DNA of 64,000 bases from Tubulanus polymorphus (GCF_964204645.1 NC_134031.1:14283307-14347306); one strand, 5' to 3'; numbered from the stretch's first letter, positions 34,126-47,545 are shown. A program made the numbers and translations. The notes: generated from the sequence alone by a model not told the origin.

Positions 34126-34815
34126 ATCATAATAAAACAGTCGTCGACGATCGAACCCTTCGGTTATTTCCACAGCGCCAAAGCTCTATGTCTACTTAAA
34201 GGCGAGTTCTATCAATCTCTAAAACACTTATAGACTTGAGAGAAGCTAAAAAGCTTTTTTTTATAGTCAACAATCTGCTGCTGTTGCTGTAGGTCTCAGT
34301 AGAACGTGTATGTTACAGTGCGTGGTAGTGCGTGTCAGTTTGTCATCATCTTATCAGCAGATTTTTAAAGATAAAAACCTTTTTGAAACCGCGATGATGC
34401 TCTCAAAGTCTTATGGGTATTGAAAGCTACGTTTATTAAAACTATCACAAAAGCACGTGATATACTGTGTGTCTGTCTGTCTCCTCAAAACTAGTCTATA
34501 GTCTATTCACTTCGTCCAAACTGACTTTTTTCTGGCCCCGGGTATTTTTACAATATCCGTCCAAGCAGCAGTGAATCTATTCATGCACGAACTCCAGTCA
34601 TTCCTGACACGTTTCCAAGTGCTTTTTTTCAGTGATTCGCCCAAAAGCAGTTGACGGGACGGATTTAAGAAAAAGGCATCTTACTTCTTGTTGAAAAGGG
34701 CACGAAATCAGCGATGGGTGGTACTCACAATACCTTGAGCCGAGAGGTGGCGTTAGCGTCGGTACAGATGTTGACCTATCTATGCACGAACCCCTAAGGG
34801 CAGATTTTACAAACT

Positions 34816-34948
34816 TCTGGAGCCAGTTGCTCAAAAGTTGTTTAGAGTTAACCAGTAGATAGTTGACATAGTGACAATTAAAAGTTCATTGTAACTATGG
34901 TATTTATCCACCGGTTATCTATAACCAAATTTTCAGCAACTCACCCTG
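34816..34948. mobile_element. short fold-back MITE (CAGTTGCTCAAAAG family)
   Basis: The left arm CAGTTGCTCAAAAGTTG...AGTTAACCAGTAGATAG pairs with a right arm that reads, in reverse complement, GAGTTGCTGAAAATTTG...GATAACCGGTGGATA. The arms are nearly contiguous, so the whole 133 bp can fold into one hairpin. The same family forms the ends of the element at 38290-39041. Confidence 0.7.
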
Positions 34949-35074
34949 GTTAGGGGTCGGCTGCCTTCACGCCCAGCTATATGGTAACTATTTTGACCCA
35001 CTTCGGACCTTCCTTTGATAGATTTATAGATTCTGGGTACCGTATACGGGCCTGGATAGAGTTCTAAAATGGGT

Positions 35075-36170
35075 TTTCTCATTCCTGTGGAACTGGGTTC
35101 TCATAACGTCAGAACTGGATTTTCTCATTCCTGTGGAACTTGGTTCTCAACTGTCGGTGGTTCTCCTAATTTCGGAGCTCGATATCGAGACAGGATTAAG
35201 TCCAAGAATTCAATTCTTGACAAAGTTATTCTCTTGAAATCCGAACATAAATCGTACAAACATTGTCGTACAAAGTTATTGTCTGATCTGAATAAAACAA
35301 GAAACATAAATACTTATAAGATATTCTGTACACTAAGCTAATCACTAATTCGATTAACTTAAAAAACGTGCGCGCACTTAACCCCAGAAAATAACAAAGT
35401 TTCTAAGCTCGATCTATCGTTTAATTCTAAAACAATCATGGCGTCTGAAAGTGACACATCAAAGTGAAACCCAGTAAATGTTGCGAAGATCAACTGTGGA
35501 ACTGTGTTCACGACCGTGGAACTAGGTTTACAACTGTGTAACTGGGTTTTCAAATGTATAACTGGGTTCTCAACTGTGTAACTGGGTCCTCAACTGTATA
35601 ACTTGGTTCTCAACTGTATAACTTGGTTCTCAACTGTGTAACTGGGTCCTCAACCGCAGAACTAGGTTTTCAACTGTGTAACTGGGTTCTCAACTGTGTA
35701 ACTTGGTTCTCAACTGTATAACTTGGTTCTCAACTGTATAACTTGGTTCTCAACTGTGTAACTGGGTTCTCAACCGCAGAACTAGGTTTTCAACTGTGTA
35801 ACTGGGTTCTCAACCGCAGAACTAGGTTTACAACTGTGTAACTGGGTTTTCAAATGTATAACTGGGTTCTCAACTGTGTAACTGGGTTCTCAACTGTATA
35901 ACTTGGTTCTCAACTGTGTAACTGGGTTCTCAACCGCGGAACTAGGTTTTCAACTGTGTAACTGGGTTCGCAAATGTGTAAATGAGTTCTCAACTGTGAA
36001 GCTGGGTTCTCAACTGTCGAACTGGGTTCTCGACCGTGGAACTAGGTTTTCAACAGTGTAACTGGGTTCTCAACTGTGAAACTGGATTCTCAACTGCGGA
36101 ACTTGGTTTTCAACCGTGGAACTCGGCTCTGAACATTGGAACTGGGTTCTCAAGTGTGGAACTGGGTGCC
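35075..36170. repeat. 20-bp minisatellite AACTGTGTAACTGGGTTCTC
   Basis: A sparse lead-in at 35075-35170 is followed, after 330 bp of unrelated DNA, by a dense array at about 35490-36170 with roughly 32 copies. Variants include ACCGCAGAACTAGGTTTTC and ACTGTATAACTTGGTTCTC, arranged in higher-order blocks of about 120-140 bp. The core matches those of the arrays at 25295 and 60230. Confidence 0.9.
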
Positions 36171-36724
36171 GCTGGGACTGCTGATTCGTATTAGATGGTT
36201 TTACTCGCGGTTTCTGATTGATATTTCAGCTGATATCCCGAGTAATGACACGAATCGAGGATTATCATCGAAATCGGATTAACTGATGATCCGCGTAAAA
36301 TTGAGATGACATTTCAATAAAGCTTTTATTGTCGGCGTTAATGGTTTTAGTTTCCGGTGACTCTGCGCGCATACAAACGAAACCCATTAACGCTGTCGGC
36401 ACTGCCCCCAGGCGGTGGGTCTTATCACCGATCTTATCGCCCCTCATCATATCATCCTCTTATCACTGTCGCGAGAAGCATTGAGAGAAAAAAAAGAAAA
36501 ATGAATTTTCTATAGTAGGATATAATATCATTGCATTTTTTGCCTGATAAGAAAAAAATGTTTTATCATTTTGTTCCCGCTGCGCGAAGGGATCGGACGG
36601 TACTATCTTGATAATTATTCGGATTAGTTCGTGACGAAATGTCGTAACTCGAGAATTCATGACTCGCGGGAAAAATCCGCAACAATAACACGAGTGCGCA
36701 TGCGTGAGAAGAGATCTCAAGATA

Positions 36725-36800
36725 ATTCCCTCCTCCTCCTCCTCCTCCTCCTCCCTCCCTCCCTCCCTCCCTCCTCCTCCTCCTCCTCCCTCCCTCTCTT
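36725..36800 (+). repeat. (CTC)n / (CCCT)n tract
   Basis: CTC repeats, then CCCT repeats, then CTC again, all pyrimidine on the plus strand. It lies about 20 bp past the stop codon of the possible small minus-strand gene. Confidence 0.9.
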
Positions 36801-36819
36801 TCGCTATCGGTCCATTTCC

Positions 36820-37080
36820 TCAATTGAGTTTCAAATGACGTCGCATCATAGTTTGTTGATATATTTCACCGATCGAGGAGCGTGCCTTGTCGCGCTGGCG
36901 AGAGATAGAACACCGTGCCGTCGATTTTAAAAGCGATTCGATGTTTTTTAAGTGCACTTCAGCTTCTTCGAATTCTTTGATGAAACGGTTTAAACTGCCA
37001 CGGTGAATCAAGAAGAGGAAGGCTCCGCCGAGCACGGCTCCGGTGATTAGAATTGAATCATTCATTTCGACGCGTTCCAT
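36820..37080 (-). CDS. possible small membrane-anchored protein (exon or single-exon gene)
   Basis: Minus-strand frame of 86 codons from the ATG at 37080 to the TGA at 36820. It has a hydrophobic segment at about residues 8-26 (SILITGAVLGGAFLFLI), then a charged, probably helical stretch (NRFIKEFEEAEVHLKNIESL) and a basic tail. Codons in the first half are G+C-richer than the surrounding DNA, which favours real coding. TATA-like boxes on the minus strand lie at about 37112-37119 (TATAAGAG) and 37126-37131, leaving a very short leader. The frame is open about ten codons further upstream without an ATG. The family is not recognised. It could be a complete microprotein or a first exon with a weak donor near 36900. 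Confidence 0.4.
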   Translation of the reverse strand: MERVEMNDSILITGAVLGGAFLFLIHRGSLNRFIKEFEEAEVHLKNIESLLKSTARCSISRQRDKARSSIGEIYQQTMMRRHLKLN

Positions 37081-37304
37081 GTGCCGCAGGGGATCCTTAT
37101 ATCGTTTCACTCTCTTATAGACCCGTTTATATCGCAGGCATGCGATGATAATTCAGCATCTAAATAACTGTTAAATTGAATAAATGATGATCGTTATTTG
37201 CTATCAGGGATGAGCGAAGCCTTTAAGGTCTATAGTGAGCTTCGTAATAATAACTTCTAATCTAAGAATTTGTAATTTATTTTTCTATGTCGGGAACAAA
37301 ATTA

Positions 37305-37406
37305 CGAGGGAGAGGGAGAGGGAGAGGGAGAGGGAGAGGGAGAGGGAGAGGGAGAGGGAGAGGGAGAGGGAGAGGGAGAGGGAGAGGGAGAGGGAGAGGG
37401 AGAGGG
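37305..37406 (+). repeat. (GGGAGA)n microsatellite
   Basis: About 16 near-perfect copies of a 6-bp GGGAGA unit. They create Gly-Arg and Leu-Pro dipeptide frames on the two strands that are not genes. Confidence 0.97.
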
Positions 37407-38289
37407 AAATCGGAAATGAAATCGGAAATTTTGACCATCTCTAAAACGTTTTTTCTTACCATATTCAAGTGGAACCTATATGATCTCGCAGTTGTGAGGA
37501 GACGGACAAGTAGAGAGTAGAGAGAGAAGAGAGGAGAGAAAGACGGCATTTTCGTTTTCATCAAACAATACCTGAGGCGATTTCTTTGATACAAATAAAG
37601 ATGACTAAGTTGTTGACGAATTGTAAAGACAGTCGTGATGGTATGTTGAAGTGGTTGGGTTTGTGGAATCAACTAAAGGAGATTACATCTCCCTCGGGCG
37701 CCCGAGGAGCTGTTTCACTAAGACTCTTTTCTTTCCGTTGGAAATGATTCTCTTTTAGATGTTGAGTTTTTGTGTCGATCTCTCGTGTACGGAGTACAGT
37801 CACGTGGTATAGAGTTAGCTGGAGCCGTCATTGGCAGGTTTATATGCTGATTGTGACCTTCAAGAACGACCCCGAAACAGTCACAGGCTACGTATCGACC
37901 CGCTGAACAGTCACAGGCGTCATACTTTATCAACGATTGGGGCCCAATTTCGATTCTAAGCTTAGAACGGTTGGGATTCACTTATTTCACATAAAAGCGG
38001 TGGCCTTTCGCTGAGATCATGCGATAGAATAACGGAACCTATTTCGTGTGATCTGGGTCGAAATCTTGCAAGATCTAAGATGGCATATCATGTTTGGCGT
38101 TAATCAACCAAACATAACCACAAGTAACTTAATTTTGGCTCTATGAAACAGGGCTCTCGTGGTGTTAATGATAAAAGTAACAACAATAATCTGAAAATTA
38201 GTATAGCGCCTGTTTCATTTAAAAAATGGTTCAACAGCGCTTTTAGATCATTGAAAGCTGCGTCTAAGTACGTACGCTTTTCAGAAAAG

Positions 38290-39041
38290 CAGGGGTCAGT
38301 TGCTCAAAAGTTGGTTTGAGTGAACTAGTGGATAGGCCCTAGTTTACATATAGGGACAACTAAAAGTTCCGCAGAAAAGCAGAGTTTCAGACGGCGCTTG
38401 AAAGTGTTAAATGGTGTTAATACTTTAATGGCAAAATAAGGGTCTGCAGTGGTCTGAGCGTTCACATTAAGGTAATATTTCACCAAGACCTTTAGTGTTT
38501 GATGACACCATGGTTCAGGGGTACATGACCCACGCTCCGGGACAGTTGGCGCTCGCTGCAAGGAATTATTTCGTGCCGAGGGAAAAACGATCACCCACAG
38601 TGACTGACTACGGCAATCGCGCGAACAAGAAATTCAATTCCGGTTGTGTCACCGAGAATTACTATCAGTTAAAGTTTTTTTAGGTTTTCTGTCGGTACGT
38701 ATACGATGACAGTTATCGTTTGGTTAATTCTCATTCACTCTCGTGAGTCACATCTGCGCGGATTAACTCGTAATCTTCTTATAAAACCACGCATCACGCG
38801 AAAGTTGCTCGTGATTCCTTTCTTAGTGTTAAATTCGGTGTCTGAAAAAGCGTTCGTTGGTAATAAATGATAAAAGGATGGTTTATTTGTTTCTTGTGGA
38901 AATACCAATACCAAGGCTTTATGGACCGGTAGTTTGGACGAATACGACAGTAACAATGCCATTTCAATTGACACTTTCAATTGACAATTGTCAACTATCC
39001 ACCGGTTAACTGAAACCAGCTATTGAGCAACTGTAGCCCTG
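38290..39041. mobile_element. MITE with CAGTTGCTCAA ends
   Basis: Left end CAGGGGTCAGTTGCTCAAAA; right end in reverse complement CAGGGCTACAGTTGCTCAAT. Both continue into AGT(G/T)AAC..GTGGATAG. The 750-bp interior has no frame with a recognisable domain. The right end abuts the next MITE. Confidence 0.7.
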
Positions 39042-39165
39042 GGCTCAGTTTCACAAAAAAAGTTTTTGGTGTAATTGCCATTGGTTACTTCATGTTTTCA
39101 ATGAGGACAACAATTCCAACTCAACCGTTTTAGGCTTAAGGCTTTTTCGTGAAGCTGGGCCCTGG
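39039..39165. mobile_element. short MITE with CAGTTTCAC ends
   Basis: Left CTGGGCTCAGTTTCACAAAA; right in reverse complement CAGGGCCCAGCTTCACGAAA. Only about 125 bp, with AT-rich interior. Similar single ends occur at about 63128 (GGGCCCAGTTCCACAAAAAG). Confidence 0.65.
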
Positions 39166-42100
39166 GACCGGTTCCTTTATCGAGACTTAAGTCCAACAAT
39201 GGTTCAAAGTTCAGTACCCTATGAATTCGTACGCGCGATCGTACGATTTCTATATCTCTCTCATGTCACATTGTTGCACATTTGAGAAATGAATTTTACA
39301 TAACTGAAAACTAGAGATTCACTCAGTTTGAATGTTGCTTTAACTGTCAAAATGTATCTGGGGACATGGTTAAACACGCATCGCAAATAGTTTTTAAAAA
39401 AGAGAAATAAATTACCTAACAATACAGGACAAAAGTACCCTAACAAAATGGCGGTTAGCAACTGTAAAATGGTTTATTTAATTGACGCATATTAACTCTG
39501 GTATTAGGACTTTTGGTGATAATAACTGAGACTCATAATTTGCACCGAATTCTGTGATTCAGAAAGTGATAATCAACTACACTGAACTGATAATGCAACC
39601 CTTATGCTGGAAATAACTGGCTGGCAATATATACGGATGTAAGAATTAACTAATTATAATGATTATAATTACCAATGTGTCCCTCGTTTAATTGATATCA
39701 TAGAGTATCAATTTGATGTCTGCCGTCAATCCACTTTGGCTGTATCCGGAATAGTTGGCAAAATGGTGATAATTTCTGTTCACCTCGACAACATTAACAC
39801 CAGCAACACTACCGGTCGCTTGGTCAAAAGACTGCATTAACGACTTGACACTTTTATGAATTCGACATTTACAAGGTTCTACCGTTCTGTTCTACCGTTC
39901 TAAAGTTGATCTCACTGACGGGTTTTAAACCCTGGGGAACTCAAGCAAGCACTTCTGGCAACCACACATTCATTTTCTTTTAGTTCACGTTGTGTCCCTT
40001 ATGACAAACCGATATCATTCATGGTTATATTTTCACATGGACGTGGTTTTCGATTTTGGTGCAGCTACATTATCAGTTTCCCCCGAAATATTTACAGAAG
40101 AACATCATTATCTATTTCAATTTTATTTCATGGAGCGCCACCTGGTGATTTTTCTACTTACCAACGACTGAGGTTCATTTATATATGTAATATCGGGTTT
40201 GGGGGTTTTATGGAAATGCAGGTGTTACTCAACACAGAACTCTTGTCAACAGTTATTGAATTCATGACCGAATAATCAGCAAAGGATCCATAATTGTCCC
40301 CAGTGGATTCCATTATCATTATTATTATTACTTATATTATTGAATTACATAGCAGGTTTCCCCATCATCCTGAATGGCATGGTGCAGCTTTGCAGAAAAC
40401 CCGTTATTACTGCTTCGCAGCTATATTTATTACTATTATCATGTAAAACTTACACAGCGCCTTATTCCAAAATGCTCTAGGGCGCGTTACAGAATGTTGA
40501 AGAAGTACAACTTCTTAAGGCAGAGCGGATTTTTCCATATGCTCTACTGGGATCTAAAGAGGGGTCGCATTCATTTTGAAAGCTCCACCCATTGAGTGCC
40601 AAACCTGCTAATAGGGAGTTTGTGATCCCCCAAAAAACCAAATGTTAGCTTGATCTTTGTGTTGTCTGGTGTACAACTTAAATCAACAAACACCAAGTAA
40701 TGAGCACAGTAAGCATGGAGGGAGAATATTGTCATCGACTGAATGGGGGCAGCAGATTTTCAGGTTGGATGAGAATATAAAAAGGGCCAATGCAGCCCAT
40801 TTGGAACCCATCAGAGAGATCGGAAAACTTCAGTTATTTATGAATGACAGGTATAGTAACGGTGACGGTTGAAATCTCGCCCCGAGAGGCCTGTGCACGG
40901 ATATTTAGTATCTCGACTTGTTCCCGGCGTCTCGTACATTAATGACCCCTTGAGACGCCGCGTACATAAATTCCGTGTAGAGTCGCAACCTTTGTGAATA
41001 TTGCGATCGCAAGACGCAGCATCCAATTATAAGATAGCGCGGATGATGAACGAACTAAAGTACGGCGTGGCCGTACGTCAATTCCAAACGCTAAAAAGCA
41101 GTTCCGGATTTACGCTGGCACTCGGTACGTGCGACCATTAATCAATCTTAATTGGTAAAACTTTGTGTAGTCATTTCTCGCATGCCGAGCTGTGGCACTT
41201 TCAACTAACTTTCATCTTTTAGCCTCCAACATCAGAATTAGGATTTTTGGCCATCGCTCATAGAAATCTAGAAATTATAGAAAGATTTCATACATATCGA
41301 ATGCGATAAGTAATCCACAATCAGTGTCCTTCTGAACACTACTAGCGACACCTGGTGGATCCTCACTAGCCACCTCGTTACTACAGATTCAAGTATCTTT
41401 TCATGAAAATGAACCTTGGATTCAACGCCTTATGGATTAACTGCGATAATCCGCACGTCAGCATGTCTGCTGTTATTGCTACTGCTGCTGCTGGTTTTCG
41501 AATTTAACGGTCATCACACGTGACCTGCTTGTCAGCTTACCGTTATTAATTACTCCTCGAAAATAGGGACAGATTATAGTGGAATCTCGGCTGATGATGA
41601 ATCGTGGAGTTTACGTGGTTAAAAATTGTACCATCAAGTTTTAGAGATTCACAAGAAACCAGTTGGAGCCAGTTACGCAGGTCGTGACTTGACCACGCAT
41701 AATAATTAAGACTTTTTAAGATGATTCATGATGATCTGTCGACTTGAGACACGTTTTGGCGTGGAAGTCGGTTGCGAAATCAAGGCTTAATCGTAGTTCT
41801 TTAACCAATGTAAACCAGTTCATCAAGTCGTGAAACCCTGGCCAGTGGACGCTAAACGGCCAATATGACGTCACACGCATCACCTACATTGATTGTTTAT
41901 AATCACGTAAACGAATACCCATATTTGGAGTCAAGTTCGACCCGGGCTCGATGTCAACTCGAGCTTCGATCAATTCAAATAGATTTCTTATCACCAGTTG
42001 ACCCCCAATATATACATAATACATGTTATCTTTACAGTACAGCTGACAAAAACAACTTGCGCTAAACTACAGACCTCAATGTTACAGTAGACCATATACA
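39166..42100. other. no gene recognised
   Basis: Includes a dispersed-repeat-like piece at about 40440-40495 (TTACACAGCGCC...CTCTAGGGCGCGTTACA) and two CTCF-like motifs (40132-40147 and 41341-41364). Frames up to 84 codons carry no domain. Confidence 0.35.
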
Positions 42101-42179
42101 ATATGGCGACGATTGTTATTCATGAAGCCAATCAGGCGTATGGAGGTGCACTGATAACAGGAATAATTGAGAATAGCTT

Positions 42180-42475
<296 letters not shown>

Positions 42476-42479
42476 TTTC

Positions 42480-44560
42480 TCCGTCGATCGTGAAACTGTG
42501 TTTGATGAAATCAAATGAAATCATAAATCATCAAGTTATATTTCAACAAGTTCGGGAGATTCCTTTAAATAAAATCCCCTCACCTCCGAAGGGAGGGTGG
42601 TTAGGGCAATGGACCCCTCTAACTACATTCATGCACAATCTTCATGGATATAGACACATTGACTTAATGATCAGATTATTGCGTCCACATCCGTCGATTG
42701 TCCGAGTGGACATTGACCAAATCCTCACCGGCCCCGAGACCAGTAAATTAATAGCCACCAGATTCAGGCGGTAATCCGAGCGGTAATCCTCTATTTGCAT
42801 CGCTCAGCAACAGGAAATTAGATACAACTCATTCTAGCCCGACCCGTTTCCCCGTATATATCATCGAACTCATGACTATCCAATCTTTACTGATTTCCGA
42901 ATGAGCAACTTACTTTTATACAAGTCCTGTTGTAATCGGATCTGGACACAGCCACGAGACCACTGACACTGTAATGCCAGTCGCTCGCCGCCGGTCAAGG
43001 CCGCAACCGAAATTGACAATTTCCTAAAATACGGGGCAACTCTCGATACGTGTAGCAGTCACCGCGCTGTAAAACTTACGACCTCCTCAAATTTCTGGTT
43101 ATGAAAAAGTTCTTTAAGGGATCTCCCGCCTGACGGTTTCAGCAATGAATTTTGCTGGCAACTTGAGTGACTTCAGTAAGAGTTCGAATAAGTTGATACT
43201 CTCCTTTCGCAGTGGATAGATAAATAGATTGCTGTATGAAACAGTAATGAGAACAGATATTCATCAATATTTTGCCTAAGAGAAACGCGTATAATAAAGT
43301 GGCTTAACAAATTGATACGATTTTCTCCCACTTTTTCCCACTCTCCCACACGCTTGCTCTCTTTCTCTATCTACCCCTGGACCTCTCTCCCTTTCCTCTC
43401 CCCTCTATCACTCCTTAATTCTCCCCTTCCCTCCTATATCCTTCTCCCCTCTCAACCCCTCTCTCCCACTATCCATCCTTCATAGCAGTATGTAGAAACA
43501 TATTGGATCAATCATTCATCCCCAGTTCCGGATTCGGCGCCAATAACCATAAAAAACCTCGTGACGTGTGAAAAATAATATTCGTGTAATTTATAGCCAC
43601 GTCTCAGATGAATGGACGACATCTCGTTTTATCTCGTGGGATATCGCAATTTCTCGTACAAGAAGGCGCCGTGGACAAATGAGCAAAAAATGATATCATG
43701 GTTTTTTAGCCACTCGCATCAAAAGATTGTGTATTTTGTTACAGGCGGAAAGTTATCGTTCACTTGTTGGCATTTCCACCAGAGTAAAAAGCGGGAGCAG
43801 ATGAGGGTGGGGGTAGATTCATAATAGACCATAGTTTTAACCGTAAATCACGACGATTCAACCTCCATACTTTTTGGTTAGATTGATTTCGTTGATTTTC
43901 CGGCAGCTGTGACTAATGTCTATCTATTCATTTTAGATTGTCCACGATCTTTTTGGGATATTTCGCTTAATTTTTGGGTGTGTATACCTCAAATAGGTCT
44001 TAATCGAATCAGCAAAGATGTGCAGTCCAGACAAATCATCGTTTTTATATCCATTTTACACTGTTTAGAAGGATTGATGAATATTCTCGAAAAATTGAGC
44101 TTTAAATCGGCGAGAAAGACCGTCATTTTGTTCTTTCTTGCTTATTTCTTTATGCAAATATCTTAGTATATCTTAAATCTATATTTCCAATTTTCACAGA
44201 GGTTGAAGAGGGTTATTTGCAGTTTAAGCCGGCGTTAAGATTTTTTGAATATTTTTTCGTGCCGACTGATCTGTAACTGCTTGAGTTTGAGATAACGCGC
44301 AAAAGGGGTCACCCACTGCGCATTGCAATTTCACTGAACATTGAGATTTGCGACAAGAAATCTTTAAATGCAATTTGATTTCTTCACATTTTCCATGGGG
44401 AATTTTTGAGATTGTACGGCATTTCGGCGAGGGCAATTCATTTAGCTGGTTTCGGGATCCGGTTTGTCCCGCTATTGAAGTTTGAACGGCACAGTTGGGG
44501 AATTGTCGTATGCGGCCCGTCCAGCCTTGCGCCGATTATGTGTCCGGTGAAATCATGGGC
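42480..44560. other. no gene recognised
   Basis: A pyrimidine-rich stretch lies at about 43325-43480. The rest is AT-rich with short frames only. Confidence 0.35.
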
Positions 44561-44561
44561 C

Positions 44562-44890
44562 CTCCCTCTCCCTCCCTCTCCCTCCCTCTCCCTCCCTCTC
44601 CCTCCCTCTCCCCCTCTCCCCCTCCCCTCTCCCCCTATCTCCCCCTCTCCCCTCCCCCTCCCCTCCCCTCTCCCCCTCCCCCTCTCCCCCTCTCCCCCTC
44701 TCCCTCCCCCCTCTCCCTCCACCCTCTCCCCCTCTCCCCCTCTCCCCCTCTCCCCTCTCCCCCTCTCCCCTCTCCCCCTCTCTCCCTCTCTCCCTCTCTC
44801 CCTCTCTCCCTCTCTCCCTCTCTCCCTCTCTCCCTCTCTCCCTCTCTCCCTCTCTCCCTCTCTTCCTCTCTCCCTCTCTCTCTCTCTCTG
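44562..44890 (+). repeat. 330-bp pyrimidine tract
   Basis: CTCCCT, CCCCTCT and CTCTCCCT repeats in blocks. The plus strand is almost free of purines. Its right edge directly meets a 50-bp piece of the 30505-31385 MITE family. Confidence 0.95.
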
Positions 44891-44894
44891 ATGG

Positions 44895-44945
44895 GTACCT
44901 CGAGGGACCGCCACAAAATGGCGCCTAGAAACTAGAAACTTATTT
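44895..44945 (-). repeat. MITE end fragment
   Basis: On the minus strand this reads AAGTTTCTAGTTTCTAGGCG then CCATTTTGTGGCGGTCCCTC, matching the terminal arm of the MITE at 30505-31385 and the fragment at about 14438. Only one end is present, so it is a truncated copy. Confidence 0.7.
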
Positions 44946-44949
44946 CTAG

Positions 44950-47270
44950 TCACGCATTCGTGTAATACGTCCAAGAATTCTTAAGACTGGTCTTAAGTTG
45001 TTAGATTGGTTATGGAACACAAATGACCTTAGACCCGTCTTAAGATGTTAGATTGGCTACAGAACTAAGATGGTCTTAGGCTGGTCTTAATTTTAAGTCG
45101 TGACTGGCAATTGGAGATTTAATGGTGTTAAAATTAGCTTGACTCCTATGTTCAAATTGACAATCTTGTGCTGGGAGCTAAGTATAAACAAAAACACTCT
45201 TTTGTAGAAAAACATACAACTTTTTCGGGATATAGAATCTCAATCATGACCATATACACGAATGCGCTTTTTATTGATTTTGATATATCAATAAATTATT
45301 TAGATATATCTAGATAACTATCAGTCTGTAGTTGATATATAGGTATATTGATAAAAAGGCAATTTAAGGAGATTTATTTCTCTGTGGCTCGAAACGCGAA
45401 AAGCATCAGAGAATATTTTGTGCTCGTGCGCGATGCATTGAGCATGGCCGCCGCGGGCGAGCTGTTAAAAGGTATTACGATTTAGCTGCGAAATGGTACT
45501 TTCACCGTCGGCTTGTCGACTTGTCGTCACGATTATATTGTCGACAATATGGGTTTTCAATTGCGTGAATATTAAGCGTTCATCAGGACGCCTCGTCTCT
45601 TTTAATATCTGCCTAAAATCCTCGCCATTATCCGCGCACTTATATCGCGCGTTTCGAACGCGACGACCGGTGTCTCTTTAACCGAAATTCTCGCCGGAAA
45701 TATGAAAATCGAATCCGCGTTTCATCGGATTATGTCTCGACTCGGCGTGATGTGCTACTAAACCCTCTACGACTCGTGATCTGCGCATCGCCGAGAACGA
45801 GACATATGGATAAAAGAAAAAGTTTTTGCGCCATCTGCCAACAGTCATGTGACGAACAGACAATTGGAAAACAATTCCATTGATTTTATGCACAGAAATC
45901 CGATGTACAAAATCGAACGGGGATATTTCAAAATTTGTTTTAAGTTCAAATCTGTTTTTTTTTTAACGACAAGAATTTGGCGTTGTTTAATTCAGCAAAT
46001 ACTCGAGTTCAGTATTGGGTAATATCCCCTTCCAGGACTCCGTGGCTCCGATGAAACTGGAATAATCATCGATTTATTGAGCTAATTTTGTTATAATGAA
46101 CTTAGCAATTTATCTGGAATTGCTTTCGGCAGAAAATGCTACGAATTCTCTCTCTCTCTTTCTTCATTATAGAAGTTCTTCTTCTCGAAGCAATGTAATA
46201 CGCCTTCCTGTAGACTTGATATCTTCAATATACATATTACTTGAATTTCCTCTCAATACAATGTAGTATTGGCGAAGTGTGTATGTATGAATAGTGGGTG
46301 GTATTTCATTGATCGATAATAAGTATTGATTCTCCTATCGATAAAAGTCCGATAGCCATTTTGTAATTATTTGATGGCAATCCTATGCGGCGAAGTTTAG
46401 AGGCAGTTCGGGTACCTCGAAACCACTTATCAAACTTGAGACCATTTCCTTGAAGAAAGTATGATTAGTTAGGGCGTTGCCGCACGCATCCCTGACATGA
46501 CGTCACAGACAATAATCAATTCATATTTTCCCGTCCAAACTGGACTTAGTTTTGTCTCGTTATTGTGAGAATATCAACAACTGGTTTGGATCTTGCGTGT
46601 AAGCGTGTAACAGGAATCTTTGAATATTGATTGCGACGCTGTGAAAGTAATCCGAATAAATGACTACATACCTTGATGAAACGTCCGCACTTAGAAAAAG
46701 GAGCTGATAAATCGATGTTTCGGCCTTAATTCGTCCCCAGTGCATACTACAATATTCCTGAACATGTCTATATTAGGATATAGTCGAATATACTATTAGC
46801 GCAAGGAAACATTTCAGATTCTTTCTATTATTGTAGGATTTTATATTTCATGAAATTATCATTGAAATTTTTATTTTCGAAAATATGGAAAACGCAATTT
46901 CAAGGATAATTGAAAAATATAGGAAAGTATTATGAATACTTACGGTATAAAACGGTTGTTAATCTCATTTTGATTTATCACATAATTTGATATCTCTATA
47001 TTTGATACAAAGCACAATCCTATACTTTAACGCGTAATTGCTCTCTCACTCTCTCTATCTCTCGCTATTTCAGACGATTTTCTGTATCTGTGAAAACTCA
47101 TAATAATCCGACAGCCACACAACCGATCTGTCCCTCACTCCGGGCGCCCCCGAGAGGCACTTTGCAGTAACTATCGATACAGAGCGAACAAGTAACTGAA
47201 TTACGGATACAATTTCACGGTAAGATTTCTTTTAATTTCTGTTTTTATTCGTTTGCAAGATTTCAGGGAA
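44950..47270. other. no gene recognised
   Basis: Three ACTGGTCTTAAG / GACCCGTCTTAAG repeats occur at 44990-45100, each partly palindromic. A CpG-richer stretch lies at about 45410-45800. A copy of the CCTGAA...TATAGTCGAA stem-loop motif lies at about 46757. Confidence 0.35.
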
Positions 47271-47308
47271 TGATTATGAAGTCAGGGAATGATGATGATG
47301 ATGATGAT

Positions 47309-47341
<33 letters not shown>

Positions 47342-47400
47342 TGATGATGATGTCAGGGAATGATGATGAAATCAGGGAATGTTGATGAAGTCAGGGAATA
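47271..47400 (+). repeat. nested (GAT)n/(GAC)n in TCAGGGAATGATGA repeats
   Basis: (GAT)n, then about ten perfect GAC copies, then (GAT)n. The block sits between five copies of TCAGGGAATGATGATGAA. The GAC block probably expanded from one GAT unit. Confidence 0.9.
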
Positions 47401-47545
47401 ATGAAATACAATATGGAAATTGCATTGTATAATCGTCGCATTTTTGTCCATTGACTCGAACCACCTTTTGAGCAAAAAGGTCCAGCATCTTTATTTTGGC
47501 TAGAATTTCCAGTCATCAAGGTTTTTGTGGAAAACTGTCTAGTCT

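Noticed and set aside
44406-44974. Frames of 93-178 codons on both strands
   Set aside because: They are low-complexity Pro/Leu/Ser or Glu/Gly/Arg strings from a pyrimidine tract.
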